From an uncultured Sphingomonas sp. (GTDB lineage Bacteria > Pseudomonadota > Alphaproteobacteria > Sphingomonadales > Sphingomonadaceae): a stretch of DNA of 64,000 nt. Location of the stretch: the NCBI RefSeq assembly GCF_913774285.1, contig NZ_CAJYHX010000033.1, positions 62,001 to 126,000 on the forward strand, written 5' to 3'. This document shows positions 25,349 to 34,198 of the stretch, in pieces (position 1 is the stretch's first letter; every line of letters starts with the position of its first letter). The notes beneath the pieces are model-generated. The model was not told the origin of the DNA and searched no databases. It worked only from the letters and a program-made list of their open reading frames with translations. Both the position numbers and the translations under genes were made by a program.

Positions 25349-25356
25349 CCTATAAG
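25349..25356 (+). promoter_or_regulatory. CCTATAAG box upstream of fliF
   Basis: CCTATAAG 51 bases before the fliF TTG start, 13 bases after the palindrome CGGCAGAAACTGCCG. Same form as the flgI box. Confidence 0.5.
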
Positions 25357-25406
25357 ACCATTAACAAGGGGCATTCCGCGCCCCGTAGCTACTGCATGGG
25401 GCGGCT

Positions 25407-27011
25407 TTGGAAGCGATCAAGAATCTGGTGGCGCAACTCGGCACCAAGCGGCTCGCGATGATGGGGGGCGTGGCTTTCGCCCTGCTCGCGGCGCTGACCT
25501 TCGTGGCGATGAGCAGCTCCAAGTCGAACATGGGCTATCTCTACACGGACCTGGATCCGGCAGCCGCCTCGACGATCACCGAGAAGCTGAAGGCGCAGAA
25601 CGTGCCGTACACGCTCTCCGCCGACGGCACCGCGATCATGGCGCCCGAGGACAAGCTCGCCGAACTGCGCATGAGCATGGCCGGCGAGAAGCTGGGCGGC
25701 AAGATCGGCTATGAGGTACTCGACGAGGAGCAGCCCTTCGGCGTTTCCGCCAGCCGCGCCAAGATGAACGAGACTCGCGCCGTGGAAGGCGAGCTCTCCA
25801 AGTCGATCCAGACGATCCAGAGCGTCACCGCCGCGCGCGTCCATATCGTGATGCCCGAGCGCGCGATGTTCGCCAATGAGAGCCGCAAGGCGACCGCCGC
25901 CGTCACCATCAAGACCAAGGGCCATATCGGTTCGGAGCAGGTCGCGGCGATCCGCTACCTCGTCTCCTCCTCGGTCCCCGAGCTTTCGCCCGACGCCGTC
26001 TCGGTGGTCGACCAGACCGGCGCGCTGCTCGCCCGTGCGGGCGATCCGGACACCGCCGCCGCCGGCGATGCCGACGAGCGCCAGCAGGCGGTCGAGGGCA
26101 AGCTGCGCGACGAGATCGAGGCGCTGCTCCAGCCGATCGTCGGCGAAGGCAAGGTCCGCGCGGAAGTCTCCGCCCAGATCGACCGCGACCAGACGCGCGA
26201 GGAATCGAACGTCTATGATCCGGACAAGCAGGTCGTCGCCCGCCAGGTGAGCGTCGAGACCGGCGACCAGAACAAGGAAAGCGACGCGGGGCCGCAGACC
26301 GCCTCGGTCGCCAACCAGATGCCCGACGCCAAGGCCAATCCGGGTGCGCCGGGCAGCTCGCGTCAGTCGGCGAGCAACCAGACCTCGGAAGACACCACCT
26401 ATTCCAATAGCTCGACCCGCACGGTGACGCTGCGCTCGCCGGGCAAGGTCACCCGCCTCACCGTCGCGGTGATGGTCGATGGCGGTCCGAAGGGGCTGCC
26501 CGCCGATCAGATCCAGCGCCTGCAGCGCCTGGTCGAGAATGCCGTCGGCATCGATACCCAGCGCGGCGACAGCGTCGTCGTCGAGAGCATGCCCTTCTCG
26601 GCGGTGCCGGTGGACGAAGGCAAGGAGAGCCTCTTCTCCAAGCTGCCGATGGACCGGATCTGGACCTTCCTGCAGCTCGCGCTGATCGCCGGTGTCGGCC
26701 TGCTCGCCCTGCGCATGCTCAAGCCGAAGCCCGAGCCGCTGCCGATCGAGCCGGAGATGACCCAGCTGGAGGCACAGCAGCAGTCCGAAGAAATGCGGGC
26801 GCTGACCGCCCTCGCCGCGGACGGCGACCCCGAAGCGCTCCAGAAGCTCGAGCAGATGCAGGTCAGCGAGACCGCGCTGCTCGATCAGGAAATCGCCCTC
26901 GCCCAGGTGGATGGGCGGATCAAGCTCTCCGCCCTCAAGCGGATCGGATCGGCCATCGCGGCCAGCCCGCCCGAGGCCGCCTCGGTGATCCGCCAGTGGA
27001 TGAACGCATAG
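25407..27011 (+). CDS. fliF: flagellar MS-ring protein FliF
   Basis: FliF builds the membrane ring on which the motor assembles. The 534-residue protein has an N-terminal transmembrane helix (about 17-36), two YscJ-like ring-building domains (LYTDLDPAAASTITEKL; VTAARVHIVMPERAMFANES), the long central region with HGSQ-like low-complexity Asn/Ser insert near 310-340, a second helix near 420-438 (IWTFLQLALIAGVGLLALRML) and a C-terminal FliG-binding tail. The start is TTG at 25407, with a GGGGCGG stretch upstream. It leads fliF-fliN-flbD-flhA. Confidence 0.95.
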   Translation: MEAIKNLVAQLGTKRLAMMGGVAFALLAALTFVAMSSSKSNMGYLYTDLDPAAASTITEKLKAQNVPYTLSADGTAIMAPEDKLAELRMSMAGEKLGGKIGYEVLDEEQPFGVSASRAKMNETRAVEGELSKSIQTIQSVTAARVHIVMPERAMFANESRKATAAVTIKTKGHIGSEQVAAIRYLVSSSVPELSPDAVSVVDQTGALLARAGDPDTAAAGDADERQQAVEGKLRDEIEALLQPIVGEGKVRAEVSAQIDRDQTREESNVYDPDKQVVARQVSVETGDQNKESDAGPQTASVANQMPDAKANPGAPGSSRQSASNQTSEDTTYSNSSTRTVTLRSPGKVTRLTVAVMVDGGPKGLPADQIQRLQRLVENAVGIDTQRGDSVVVESMPFSAVPVDEGKESLFSKLPMDRIWTFLQLALIAGVGLLALRMLKPKPEPLPIEPEMTQLEAQQQSEEMRALTALAADGDPEALQKLEQMQVSETALLDQEIALAQVDGRIKLSALKRIGSAIAASPPEAASVIRQWMNA

Positions 27012-27022
27012 GATTTTAGCAG

Positions 27023-27382
27023 ATGACGATCGATCCCCACGACATCATCCCGTCGGACGGCAGCGAGCCCCAGCCCGCCCCCGCCCCCGATTTCCAGGAT
27101 TTCGAACTGCCGGGCAGCACGCCCGAGGCCCATGGCGGCAGCGCCGGCCTCGAAGCCGTGCACGACGTGCCGGTCAAGGTGCAGGCGGTGCTCGGCCGCG
27201 CGCGGATGCCGATCGGCGATCTGCTCGCGCTCAGCTCGGGCACCGTGCTCGAACTCGACCGCCGCGTCGGCGAACCGGTCGACATCTTCGTCAATGACCG
27301 GCTGATCGCCCGCGGCGAAGTCGTCCTGATCGACAACGCGCTGGGCGTGACGCTCACAGAAATCGTGCGGCCCGATCGCTGA
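27023..27382 (+). CDS. fliN: flagellar motor switch protein FliN
   Basis: C-ring subunit of 119 residues. A Pro/Glu-rich N-terminal 45 residues precede the SpoA domain (VPVKVQAVLGRARMPIGDLLALSSGTVLELDRRVGEPVDIFVNDRLIARGEVVLID), which carries the usual FliN sequence to the C-terminus. It works with FliG and FliM (38769). Its stop overlaps the flbD ATG (TGATG). Grouping fliN with fliF and flbD rather than with fliM is Caulobacter-like. Confidence 0.95.
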   Translation: MTIDPHDIIPSDGSEPQPAPAPDFQDFELPGSTPEAHGGSAGLEAVHDVPVKVQAVLGRARMPIGDLLALSSGTVLELDRRVGEPVDIFVNDRLIARGEVVLIDNALGVTLTEIVRPDR

Positions 27383-28713
27383 TGGCAAACCCGATCCGCA
27401 TGCTCCTGATCGGCGCGCCCGGCAGCGAGTTCCGTCTCGCCGCCGAGCTCGCCCGCAGCGCCGGCGCCGAAGTGGCGATGGCCGACACGCCCGGCGACGG
27501 GCTGGTCGAGCTGCGCCAGGGCGGTGCCGATCTGGTGATGATCGACGTCGAGGCGGACATCACCGCCTTCATGGCGAGCATCCGCGCCGAGCGCTTCACC
27601 ATCGCGGTACTCGCCTGCGGCATCGACGCCCCGGCCGAGCGCGCGGTGGCGGCGATCCGCGCCGGTGCGCGCGATTACGTCCCCCTCCCCCCGCAGCGCG
27701 AGCTGATCGCCGCCGCCATCGCCTCGGTGGTCGAGCGCAAGGCCCCGGCCTGGATCGGCGGCCACCCCGCGCTCGCCCGCGCGCTGTCGCTCGCCGCCGG
27801 TGTGGCGCCGAGCGCAGCCCCGGTGCTGATCACCGGCGAGAAGGGCAGCGGCAAGGAGATGATGGCGCGCGCGGTGCACGATGCTTCGGGCCGCCCGCAG
27901 CCGATGCTGGTCGCCGAATGCGCCGGCGTCGCCCCCGACGTGATCGAATCCGAACTGTTCGGCCACGAGGCGGGCGCCTTCCCGGGCGCCGTCGCCCGCC
28001 GCATCGGCCGGCTGGAAAAGGCTGGGCACGGCACGGTGCTGCTCCGCGAGGTCGGCATGCTGTCGCCCGCACTGCAGGCCAAGCTGCACGACGTGCTGCA
28101 GAAGCAGCAGTTCCGCCGCCTGGCGGGCCACGAGACCATTCCCTTTCACGGCCGACTGATCGCCACGTCGAGCCTCAACCTCGACGCGCTGGTCGAAAGC
28201 GGCACCTTCCGCGCCGACCTGCTGGTGCGGCTGGGGCTGGTGCGCGTCGAGGTGCCGCCCCTGCGCGCCCGCGGCGAGGACATCATCGCCCTCGCCCGCT
28301 ATTTCGCCAAGCGCCACGCCGAAGTCGATGGCCTGCCGCCGCGCGCCTTCACCGACGAGGCGCTGGCGCTGCTCCAGCGCTATGTCTGGCCGGGCAACAT
28401 CCGCGAGCTGGACGAGACGGTGCACCGCGCCATCCTGCTCGGCCGCGGCGCCGCGATCATGCCGGGCGACCTGGTGCGCGCCGACGGCACGCCGCTCGCC
28501 GAGCTCAACACAGAGACCAACCCCTTGGACATCAACAGCCTGGTCGGCCGCACGGTCGAGGAGGTGGAGCGCGAGCTGATCCTGCAGACGCTGGAGCGCT
28601 GCCACGGCAACCGCACCTCGGCCTCGAACATCCTCGGCATCTCGGTCCGCACGATGCGCAACAAGCTGCGCAGCTTCATCGACGCCGGCATCGCCGTCTC
28701 GCCCGCGCCCTGA
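27382..28713 (+). CDS. flbD: FlbD-type bacterial enhancer-binding protein with altered ATPase core
   Basis: A 443-residue homologue of Caulobacter FlbD, the sigma-54 activator of late flagellar genes. Domain order is an N-terminal receiver-like region (1-115) without a clear phospho-Asp site, an AAA+ domain (about 125-360), and a C-terminal Fis-type helix-turn-helix (HGNRTSASNILGISVRTMRNKL). Walker A is intact (GEKGSGKE, K158), and both arginines of FRADLLVRL and the WPGNIREL sensor II are kept. However, the GAFTGA loop reads GAFPGA (P201) and the Walker B Asp is Arg (VLLREVG, R222). By known rules this protein should bind DNA and perhaps ATP, but not hydrolyse it or engage sigma-54. Overlaps fliN and precedes flhA. 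Confidence 0.88.
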   Translation: MANPIRMLLIGAPGSEFRLAAELARSAGAEVAMADTPGDGLVELRQGGADLVMIDVEADITAFMASIRAERFTIAVLACGIDAPAERAVAAIRAGARDYVPLPPQRELIAAAIASVVERKAPAWIGGHPALARALSLAAGVAPSAAPVLITGEKGSGKEMMARAVHDASGRPQPMLVAECAGVAPDVIESELFGHEAGAFPGAVARRIGRLEKAGHGTVLLREVGMLSPALQAKLHDVLQKQQFRRLAGHETIPFHGRLIATSSLNLDALVESGTFRADLLVRLGLVRVEVPPLRARGEDIIALARYFAKRHAEVDGLPPRAFTDEALALLQRYVWPGNIRELDETVHRAILLGRGAAIMPGDLVRADGTPLAELNTETNPLDINSLVGRTVEEVERELILQTLERCHGNRTSASNILGISVRTMRNKLRSFIDAGIAVSPAP

Positions 28714-28736
28714 CCTCCAGTTTCCGGTAGCAGCCC

Positions 28737-30818
28737 ATGCCTCCCGCCGTCCTGAAGTTCTTCGACCGCATCGGCGCCAACCGCGACATGGCGCTCGCCG
28801 GCGGCGTCATCGCGATCATCGCGATGCTGATCCTGCCGATGCCGGGCTGGATGCTCGACATGGGGCTCGCCCTGTCGATCACCGTCTCGGTGATGATCCT
28901 GATGACGGCGCTGTTCATCGAGAAGCCGCTGGAGCTCAGCGCCTTCCCGACCATCCTGCTGATCGCGACGATGCTGCGGCTGGGCCTCAACCTCGCCTCC
29001 ACCCGCCTGATCCTCGGCCATGGTCATGAGGGCCCCGATGCCGCCGGCGGCGTGATCGGCGCCTTCGGCGAGTTCCTGATGGGCGGCGAGACCATCATCG
29101 GTCTCACCATCTTCATGATCCTGGTGGTGATCAACTTCGTCGTCATCACCAAGGGCGCCGGCCGTATCGCCGAAGTCGCCGCGCGCTTCAGCCTCGATTC
29201 GATGCCCGGCAAGCAGATGGCGATCGACGCCGATCTCTCGGCCGGCATGATCAACGAGGAGCAGGCCAAGGCCCGCCGCGCCGAAGTGGAGGCCGAAAGC
29301 GGCTTCTACGGCGCGATGGACGGTGCCTCCAAGTTCGTGAAGGGCGATGCCGTCGCGGGCCTGCTGATCACCGCGATCAACATCGTCGTCGGTCTCGGAA
29401 TCGGCGTGATCGAGCACGGCGTGCCGATCGGCGAGGCGTTCCGCACCTATACCGTGCTCACCGCCGGCGACGGCCTGGTCAGCCAGATCCCGGCGCTGAT
29501 CGTCTCGACCGCGGCGGGCCTGCTCGTCTCCAAGGGCGGCGTTGCCGGCAAGACCGGCGCGGCGCTCGGCGACCAGCTCGGCCGCTACCCCAAGGCGTTC
29601 GGCATGGTGTCGTTCCTGATGGGTGCGCTGGCGCTGATGCCCGGCCTGCCCTTCATCCCCTTCGCCGCCTTCTCGGCGCTGTCGGGCTGGGTGGCCTGGG
29701 AGATGTCGCGCCGCTCCACCGCCAAGGCCGCGCGCGAGCGCATCCAGGCAGCACAGGAGGTCGCGCACTCGCAGGCGGTCGAGCAGCCGATCTCCGAGAC
29801 GCTGGCGATCGACGCGGTGCGCATCGAGATCGGCTATGCCCTGCTGCCGATGATCAACGACGATACCCGCGAACCGCGTCTCGACGACCAGGTCCGCGCG
29901 CTGCGCCGCCAGATGGCGACCGAGTACGGCTTCGTGCTGCCCTCGGTCCGGATCATCGACAATATGGGCCTCAAGCCCAACGAATATGTCATCTCGATCA
30001 AGGAGACCGAGGCGGCCCGCGGCGACATCCGGCTGGAGAAGCTGCTGCTGATCAATCCGGGCGGCGGTTCGGTCGGCCTGCCCGGCGAAGTCACCAAGGA
30101 ACCCGTGTTCGGTCTGCCCGCGCTGTGGATCGATCGCGAGCTGCGCGACGAAGCCGGCTTCCGCGGCCTCACCGTGGTCGATTGCGGCACGATCATCGCC
30201 ACGCACCTCACCGAGCTGGTGAAGGAAAACATCGCCGATCTGCTCTCCTACACCGAGACGCAGAAGCTGCTGACCGAAGTCCACAAGGAATCGGAAAAGC
30301 TGGTGGCGGACATCATCCCGTCCAAGGTCTCGGTGTCGAGCGTCCAGCGCATCCTGCAGAACCTGCTCGCCGAGCAGATCTCGATCCGCGACATCCCGAC
30401 GATCCTCGAAGGCATCGCGGAATCGGCGCCGCTCACCAGCAACCTGACCACCATCACCGAGCATGTCCGCAGCCGCCTGGCCCGCCAGATCAGCGCCTCG
30501 CAGGCGCGCGGCGACGCGATCCCGGTGGTCACCCTCTCGGCGGATTGGGACCAGGCGTTCGCGGACAGCATCCTCGGCGCGGGCGACGACCGCCAGCTGG
30601 CGATGGCCCCGTCGGCGCTCCAGCAGTTCATCGGCGCGGTGCGCGAGACCTATGACCGGCTGGCGCAGGACGGCGAGATTCCCTGCCTGCTCACCAGCCC
30701 TTCGATCCGCCCGTTCGTCCGCTCGATCATCGAGCGCGTGCGGCCCGCAACGGTGGTGCTGTCGCAGAACGAGATCCACGCCCGCGCCCGCATCCGTGCG
30801 CTCGGCGTAATTGGCTGA
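28737..30818 (+). CDS. flhA: flagellar type III export gate protein FlhA
   Basis: FlhA is the largest export-gate component. The 693-residue protein has about eight transmembrane helices in the first 330 residues, the FHIPEP signature RLGLNLASTRLIL near residue 82, the charged linker after ARERIQAAQE, and the cytoplasmic docking domain with YVISIKETEAARG, GGGSVGLPGEV and SVSSVQRILQNLL. Length is normal. It is the last gene of the fliF operon. Its gate partners flhB, fliP, fliQ and fliR are not in the window. Confidence 0.96.
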   Translation: MPPAVLKFFDRIGANRDMALAGGVIAIIAMLILPMPGWMLDMGLALSITVSVMILMTALFIEKPLELSAFPTILLIATMLRLGLNLASTRLILGHGHEGPDAAGGVIGAFGEFLMGGETIIGLTIFMILVVINFVVITKGAGRIAEVAARFSLDSMPGKQMAIDADLSAGMINEEQAKARRAEVEAESGFYGAMDGASKFVKGDAVAGLLITAINIVVGLGIGVIEHGVPIGEAFRTYTVLTAGDGLVSQIPALIVSTAAGLLVSKGGVAGKTGAALGDQLGRYPKAFGMVSFLMGALALMPGLPFIPFAAFSALSGWVAWEMSRRSTAKAARERIQAAQEVAHSQAVEQPISETLAIDAVRIEIGYALLPMINDDTREPRLDDQVRALRRQMATEYGFVLPSVRIIDNMGLKPNEYVISIKETEAARGDIRLEKLLLINPGGGSVGLPGEVTKEPVFGLPALWIDRELRDEAGFRGLTVVDCGTIIATHLTELVKENIADLLSYTETQKLLTEVHKESEKLVADIIPSKVSVSSVQRILQNLLAEQISIRDIPTILEGIAESAPLTSNLTTITEHVRSRLARQISASQARGDAIPVVTLSADWDQAFADSILGAGDDRQLAMAPSALQQFIGAVRETYDRLAQDGEIPCLLTSPSIRPFVRSIIERVRPATVVLSQNEIHARARIRALGVIG

Positions 30819-30844
30819 TCCGCAACGATCGTCTCCACGATCGT

Positions 30845-30852
30845 CCTATAAT
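30845..30852 (+). promoter_or_regulatory. CCTATAAT box upstream of fliK
   Basis: CCTATAATGG 43 bases before the fliK ATG. A direct repeat ACGATCGTC (twice within 21 bases) lies immediately upstream. This places a promoter between flhA and fliK. Confidence 0.5.
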
Positions 30853-30894
30853 GGTTTGGAACGGCCTCTTTCCGGCCGTGCAAGAGGCGACTGC

Positions 30895-32367
30895 ATGAAC
30901 GTCACGAACATCGGCTCCCCCTTCGCCGCCCCCGTCAGCCAGGAGGGCGCTGCGAATGCGGCCGGCGGCAGCGGCTTTGCCGGCCTGCTGGGCGGAGTCG
31001 GAACCGGTGGCGTGAGCGGCTGGGCGGGCCAGGGCCTGGTCTTCGCAGGTGCGGGCACGACGGGACTGCTCGGCGCGCAGACCGGCGCACCGCTGCTGCC
31101 GGGTACCCCCGATGCGAACGCGCTGCCCGGCGACAAGCCGCAGGTCGGCATGACCCAGCTGCTCGCCACCGCCGCGCCGAGTGCCAGCACCCCGCCCGTC
31201 GCGACCGGCGGCAACCCGCTCGCCGATGCCATCGCCAAGGCGCTCGCCGATGCGCGCGGCAAGACTGATGATACGGTGACGACGCCGAGCGAACCGGTAC
31301 AGTCGGAGATCGCCGCTTCCAAGCCGAAGCCGACGGCCGCGGACGCAAAGCCGGAGACCGCAGATGCGCTCGCCGAGCTGCTGGACGCGGCCGCACCCAA
31401 GCCCACCGAAGATGCCGGGCCCGCGCGCCCGATGGTGGCAGTCAAGGTCGCCAAGCCCGCGCGCGGCACCGGCGGCGACAAGAACGGCCTCGATCCCGCG
31501 GGCGCCCCGCTGGCCGCGCCGGAAGCGACCACCCCGGTGGTCGTTCAGCCCGTTGCCGTGCCCGTCGCGCAGCTGCAGCAGCAGCCGCCCGCCGCCCAGC
31601 CTGCCGCTGCCCAGCAGCCGGCAGCGCAGAGCAAGACCAGCGGCGTGACCGGGCCGCGCTACGCCAAGGCAGATGCCATGGCGGGCAACGACGCCGCGCC
31701 TGCGCAGACCACCAACGACAAGCTGGCCGACCTCGCCGATGCGGTCGGACCTCGTCCGCATGGCGGCGGCGGCACCGATGGCGGCAGCGCCGGCGATCAT
31801 GGCCAGCAGAATTTCGGGCAGCAGCTTGCCGCCGCCGACACGCGCCATGGTGGCGCCGCTCCCTTCCCCACCGCTTCGGGCCACGTTGCCCCGGCTGCGA
31901 GCGCGGCACCCGCCGCGCCGGCCGCGGAGCCGGTGCTCAACGCGCGCGCGGGTGAGCTGGGCCGCAGCCTCGGCGTCGAGATCGCCCGCAAGGTGGATGC
32001 CGGCGAAGACATGCTGCGCGTCCGCATGAACCCGTCCGAACTCGGTCGCGTCGAAGTCACCCTCGCCTTCGACGACAAGGGCCGCGTCCAGGCGACGATG
32101 CGCGCCGAAAGCCAGCACACGCTCGAACTGCTTCGCCAGGAAGCCCCCGATCTCGGCCGCGCGCTCGATCAGGCGGGTATCCGCAGCGATGCCAGCAGCT
32201 TCCGCTTCGAAAGCCGCGACGGCGGCACGGGCGGCGGCGGCAACGGCCAGCAGGCCTCGCAGCAGCAGTCGCGCGGCGGCAACCAGCAGTTCCACGACGA
32301 ACCCGACGCCCAGACCGCGGCCTATCGCCCGATCCGCGGCGACGGCCAGGTCGACCTCATCGCCTAA
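30895..32367 (+). CDS. fliK: flagellar hook-length control protein FliK
   Basis: FliK measures hook length and switches export specificity. The 490-residue protein has a long Ala/Pro/Gln-rich, probably unfolded N-terminal two thirds, and a conserved C-terminal hook domain (about 360-460): LRVRMNPSELGRVEVTLAFDDKGRVQATMRAE, then LLRQEAPDLGRALDQAGI. A Gly/Gln tail follows. ATG 30895 is the first start after the promoter box; earlier in-frame starts lie upstream of it. flgD follows after 17 bases with AGGAG. Confidence 0.92.
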   Translation: MNVTNIGSPFAAPVSQEGAANAAGGSGFAGLLGGVGTGGVSGWAGQGLVFAGAGTTGLLGAQTGAPLLPGTPDANALPGDKPQVGMTQLLATAAPSASTPPVATGGNPLADAIAKALADARGKTDDTVTTPSEPVQSEIAASKPKPTAADAKPETADALAELLDAAAPKPTEDAGPARPMVAVKVAKPARGTGGDKNGLDPAGAPLAAPEATTPVVVQPVAVPVAQLQQQPPAAQPAAAQQPAAQSKTSGVTGPRYAKADAMAGNDAAPAQTTNDKLADLADAVGPRPHGGGGTDGGSAGDHGQQNFGQQLAAADTRHGGAAPFPTASGHVAPAASAAPAAPAAEPVLNARAGELGRSLGVEIARKVDAGEDMLRVRMNPSELGRVEVTLAFDDKGRVQATMRAESQHTLELLRQEAPDLGRALDQAGIRSDASSFRFESRDGGTGGGGNGQQASQQQSRGGNQQFHDEPDAQTAAYRPIRGDGQVDLIA

Positions 32368-32384
32368 CGCTCAGGAGTAGCGCC

Positions 32385-33038
32385 ATGACTCTCGTCTCTT
32401 CCGCCACCGCCGGGCAATCGGCCACCACCGAATCGTCGACCAAGCTGACCGCGGACTACAACCTGTTCCTCAAGCTGCTGACCACGCAGCTGCAGAACCA
32501 GGATCCGACCAACCCGATGGACAGCTCGCAATACACCCAGCAGCTGGTCCAATATTCGCAGGTCGAACAGTCGATCACCCAGAACAAGACGCTGAATTCG
32601 ATCCTGTCGAGCCTCAACATGAGCTCGCTGACGTCGAGCACCGCGATGATCGGCCAGCCGGTACAGCTGAGCTCGGACAAGGCCGGCCTCAGCGCCACCG
32701 CCCCGGCGCAGTGGCAGTGGGATTCGACCAATCCGATCGACACGCTGAAGGCGACGATCACCGATGCCAAGGGCAAGACGATCGAGACCTTCGACCTCGA
32801 CGTGAAGGGCACTTCGGGCCAGTTCAGCTGGGACGGCAGCACCAAGAGCGGTACCAAATATACCGACGGCCTGTATCAGCTGACGCTTGCCGGCACGACC
32901 GCTGCCGGCGCGAAGATCAGCACCACCGCAACTGCCATGGGCAAGGTCGATGACGTCCAGATGCTCAATGGATCTCCTGTGGTATCCATCAATGGCGCCC
33001 AATACCCCACCAGCATGATCTTGAAGATCGCAAAGTAA
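32385..33038 (+). CDS. flgD: flagellar hook capping protein FlgD
   Basis: FlgD caps the growing hook. The 217-residue protein has the conserved N-terminus (DYNLFLKLLTTQLQNQDPTNPMDSSQYTQQLVQYSQVEQ), a central Ser/Thr stretch, and C-terminal FlgD Ig-like and Tudor-like domains (FSWDGSTKSGTKYTDGLY). The hook protein FlgE, its substrate, is not encoded in the window. It ends the fliK operon. Confidence 0.95.
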   Translation: MTLVSSATAGQSATTESSTKLTADYNLFLKLLTTQLQNQDPTNPMDSSQYTQQLVQYSQVEQSITQNKTLNSILSSLNMSSLTSSTAMIGQPVQLSSDKAGLSATAPAQWQWDSTNPIDTLKATITDAKGKTIETFDLDVKGTSGQFSWDGSTKSGTKYTDGLYQLTLAGTTAAGAKISTTATAMGKVDDVQMLNGSPVVSINGAQYPTSMILKIAK

Positions 33039-33200
33039 CCTTTGCTCTCCGTAGCATCGCCTAGGGAGAGAAGCTTAAGTACAAATCCTGTAGCTGATTA
33101 GCGCGGGATTCGTTTCTCTCCCGTCCGATTCTGCGATATAACGAAAACAGAAGCAGCGAGGACGTTCCGATCCCCTCACGATCCTCGCGCTTCAATATTT

Positions 33201-33259
33201 GCCGAGCACCCCCCGCTCGGCATAGCGGCAGGCCAGTTCCCCCCAACTGGCCTGCCGCT
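33201..33259. other. tandem hairpins with C-run loops
   Basis: Two adjacent perfect hairpins: arms GCCGAGC (33201-33207 and 33215-33221) with loop ACCCCCC, and 15-base arms AGCGGCAGGCCAGTT (33224-33238 and 33245-33259) with loop CCCCCC. No T run follows on either strand, so a simple terminator is unlikely. Confidence 0.6.
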
Positions 33260-33581
33260 CGCATGTTGAGGGCATCGCGTCCCTCCCCTCCCGCAGCATC
33301 CGCGTCCGCCTCGCCGCAGGACCCAAGGCAGGGTTCCGGCGCCGCCACGGTCTAGAACCGCGCGCACGCCCTACCACGCCAACCGCTTGCGACGCTGCAG
33401 GCCTGCAGGCGCGGGCAGGCGCACGCAGCGCCCTCGCCCCCTGGTTGTGCCGTGACGACCTGGTCCTTGTCCCTGACGCTGCGAGCGCGGAATGACAGGG
33501 GCGCGGTGCGGGTGCGCGCGACGCGCGGCTCGCAGACAAGCGCGTAAACAGAGGAACGCCAGCAGCGCTGCAAGAGCGACG

Positions 33582-33676
33582 GTCCTTCCCGCGAAGGCGG
33601 TAATCCATTCACCTGGACGTTTGGCGGAAAAGCCGCACTCTCAGCGCCAATGGGTCCCCGCCTGCACGGGGGTGAC
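33582..33676. repeat. extragenic palindrome, family A, copy 1
   Basis: Left end TTCCCGCGAAGGCGG and right end CCGCCTGCACGGGGGTGAC enclose an internal segment with CAGCGCCAATGG. The right arm is degenerate compared with the copy at 61852. Confidence 0.7.
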
Positions 33677-33731
33677 AGCTGTTCGGCACGTTGCGATCGC
33701 CCGCCGCAGCGGGCGCGCGACCGGCGCTGGA

Positions 33732-34133
33732 TCAGTGGATGCGCGCCTCGGCGCGGCGGGTCAGCTCGCGCGCATGCGCGGCGACGATGCATAGCTCGGC
33801 ATAGAGACGGTCCCAGAAGGGCGCGGCGATCTCGAGGCTGGCAGCGCCTTCCTGGCTGAGCACCAGTGCGGCGCTGGGATCGAGCTCCAGCCGGAAGCGC
33901 GTCGCGAACATGCCGTCGACATGCTCGTCGGGCAGCCCCTGCGGCACCGAGAGCCGCGCCGACATGATGTAGCCGGCGAGCACGTCCACGCCGTAGCCAT
34001 CGAGCAGGATGCGCGGCCGCCCGCCCAGATCGGGACGTTCGACGACGATCAGCGCGCCCGAGGGATGCTCTTCGACGCTGACGCGCAGGCGCCCGCCAAA
34101 GGCATCGGTAATCTCGCGAATCCTCGGAAACAA
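33732..34133 (-). CDS. unknown protein downstream-oriented next to flagellin, candidate flagellar factor
   Basis: A 133-residue soluble protein without a motif I recognise. It mixes beta-type segments (RLRVSVEEHPSGALIVVERP, ATRFRLELDPSAALVLS) in the first two thirds with a C-terminal helix (AAPFWDRLYAELCIVAAHARELTRRAEA). TTG 34133 is chosen: GGGAGA lies six bases before it, and the upstream in-frame TTG at 34154 would lie at about the transcription start given the TATAAT box at 34158-34163. The promoter box of the flagellar type suggests that it belongs to the motility regulon. Its size would suit a chaperone or a regulator of flagellin, but nothing in the sequence proves this. Confidence 0.65.
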   Translation of the reverse strand: MFPRIREITDAFGGRLRVSVEEHPSGALIVVERPDLGGRPRILLDGYGVDVLAGYIMSARLSVPQGLPDEHVDGMFATRFRLELDPSAALVLSQEGAASLEIAAPFWDRLYAELCIVAAHARELTRRAEARIH

Positions 34134-34157
34134 CGCCGATCTCCCAGTTTCCAACCA

Positions 34158-34164
34158 TTATAGA
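34158..34164 (-). promoter_or_regulatory. CTATAAT box upstream of the gene at 33732
   Basis: Read on the minus strand: TTCTATAATGGTTGGAAAC. It lies about 25-30 bases before the chosen TTG start. ATGGTTTCC, reverse complement of the GGAAACCAT next to the motA box, lies five bases upstream of the CTATAAT. Confidence 0.5.
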
Positions 34165-34198
34165 AGCGGAAACCATATTACCCGCGATGAACGCGGGC

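Larger units (their letters stand above)
33039..33731. other. 693-base region without a convincing gene
   Basis: Between flgD and the minus-strand gene at 33732. Short open frames here lack ribosome sites and known motifs, and I do not call them. The region holds a weak hairpin at 33045-33070, two adjacent C-loop hairpins at 33201-33259, and an extragenic palindrome copy at 33582-33676. Confidence 0.6.

Noticed and set aside
28380..30779. Open minus-strand frame of 799 codons opposite flbD and flhA
   Set aside because: FlhA on the plus strand is unmistakable; the antisense translation is low-complexity and Arg/Asp/His-rich.
33061..33348. Short minus-strand frame of 95 codons in the gap after flgD
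   Set aside because: It spans the two hairpins, has no ribosome site and no recognisable motif.
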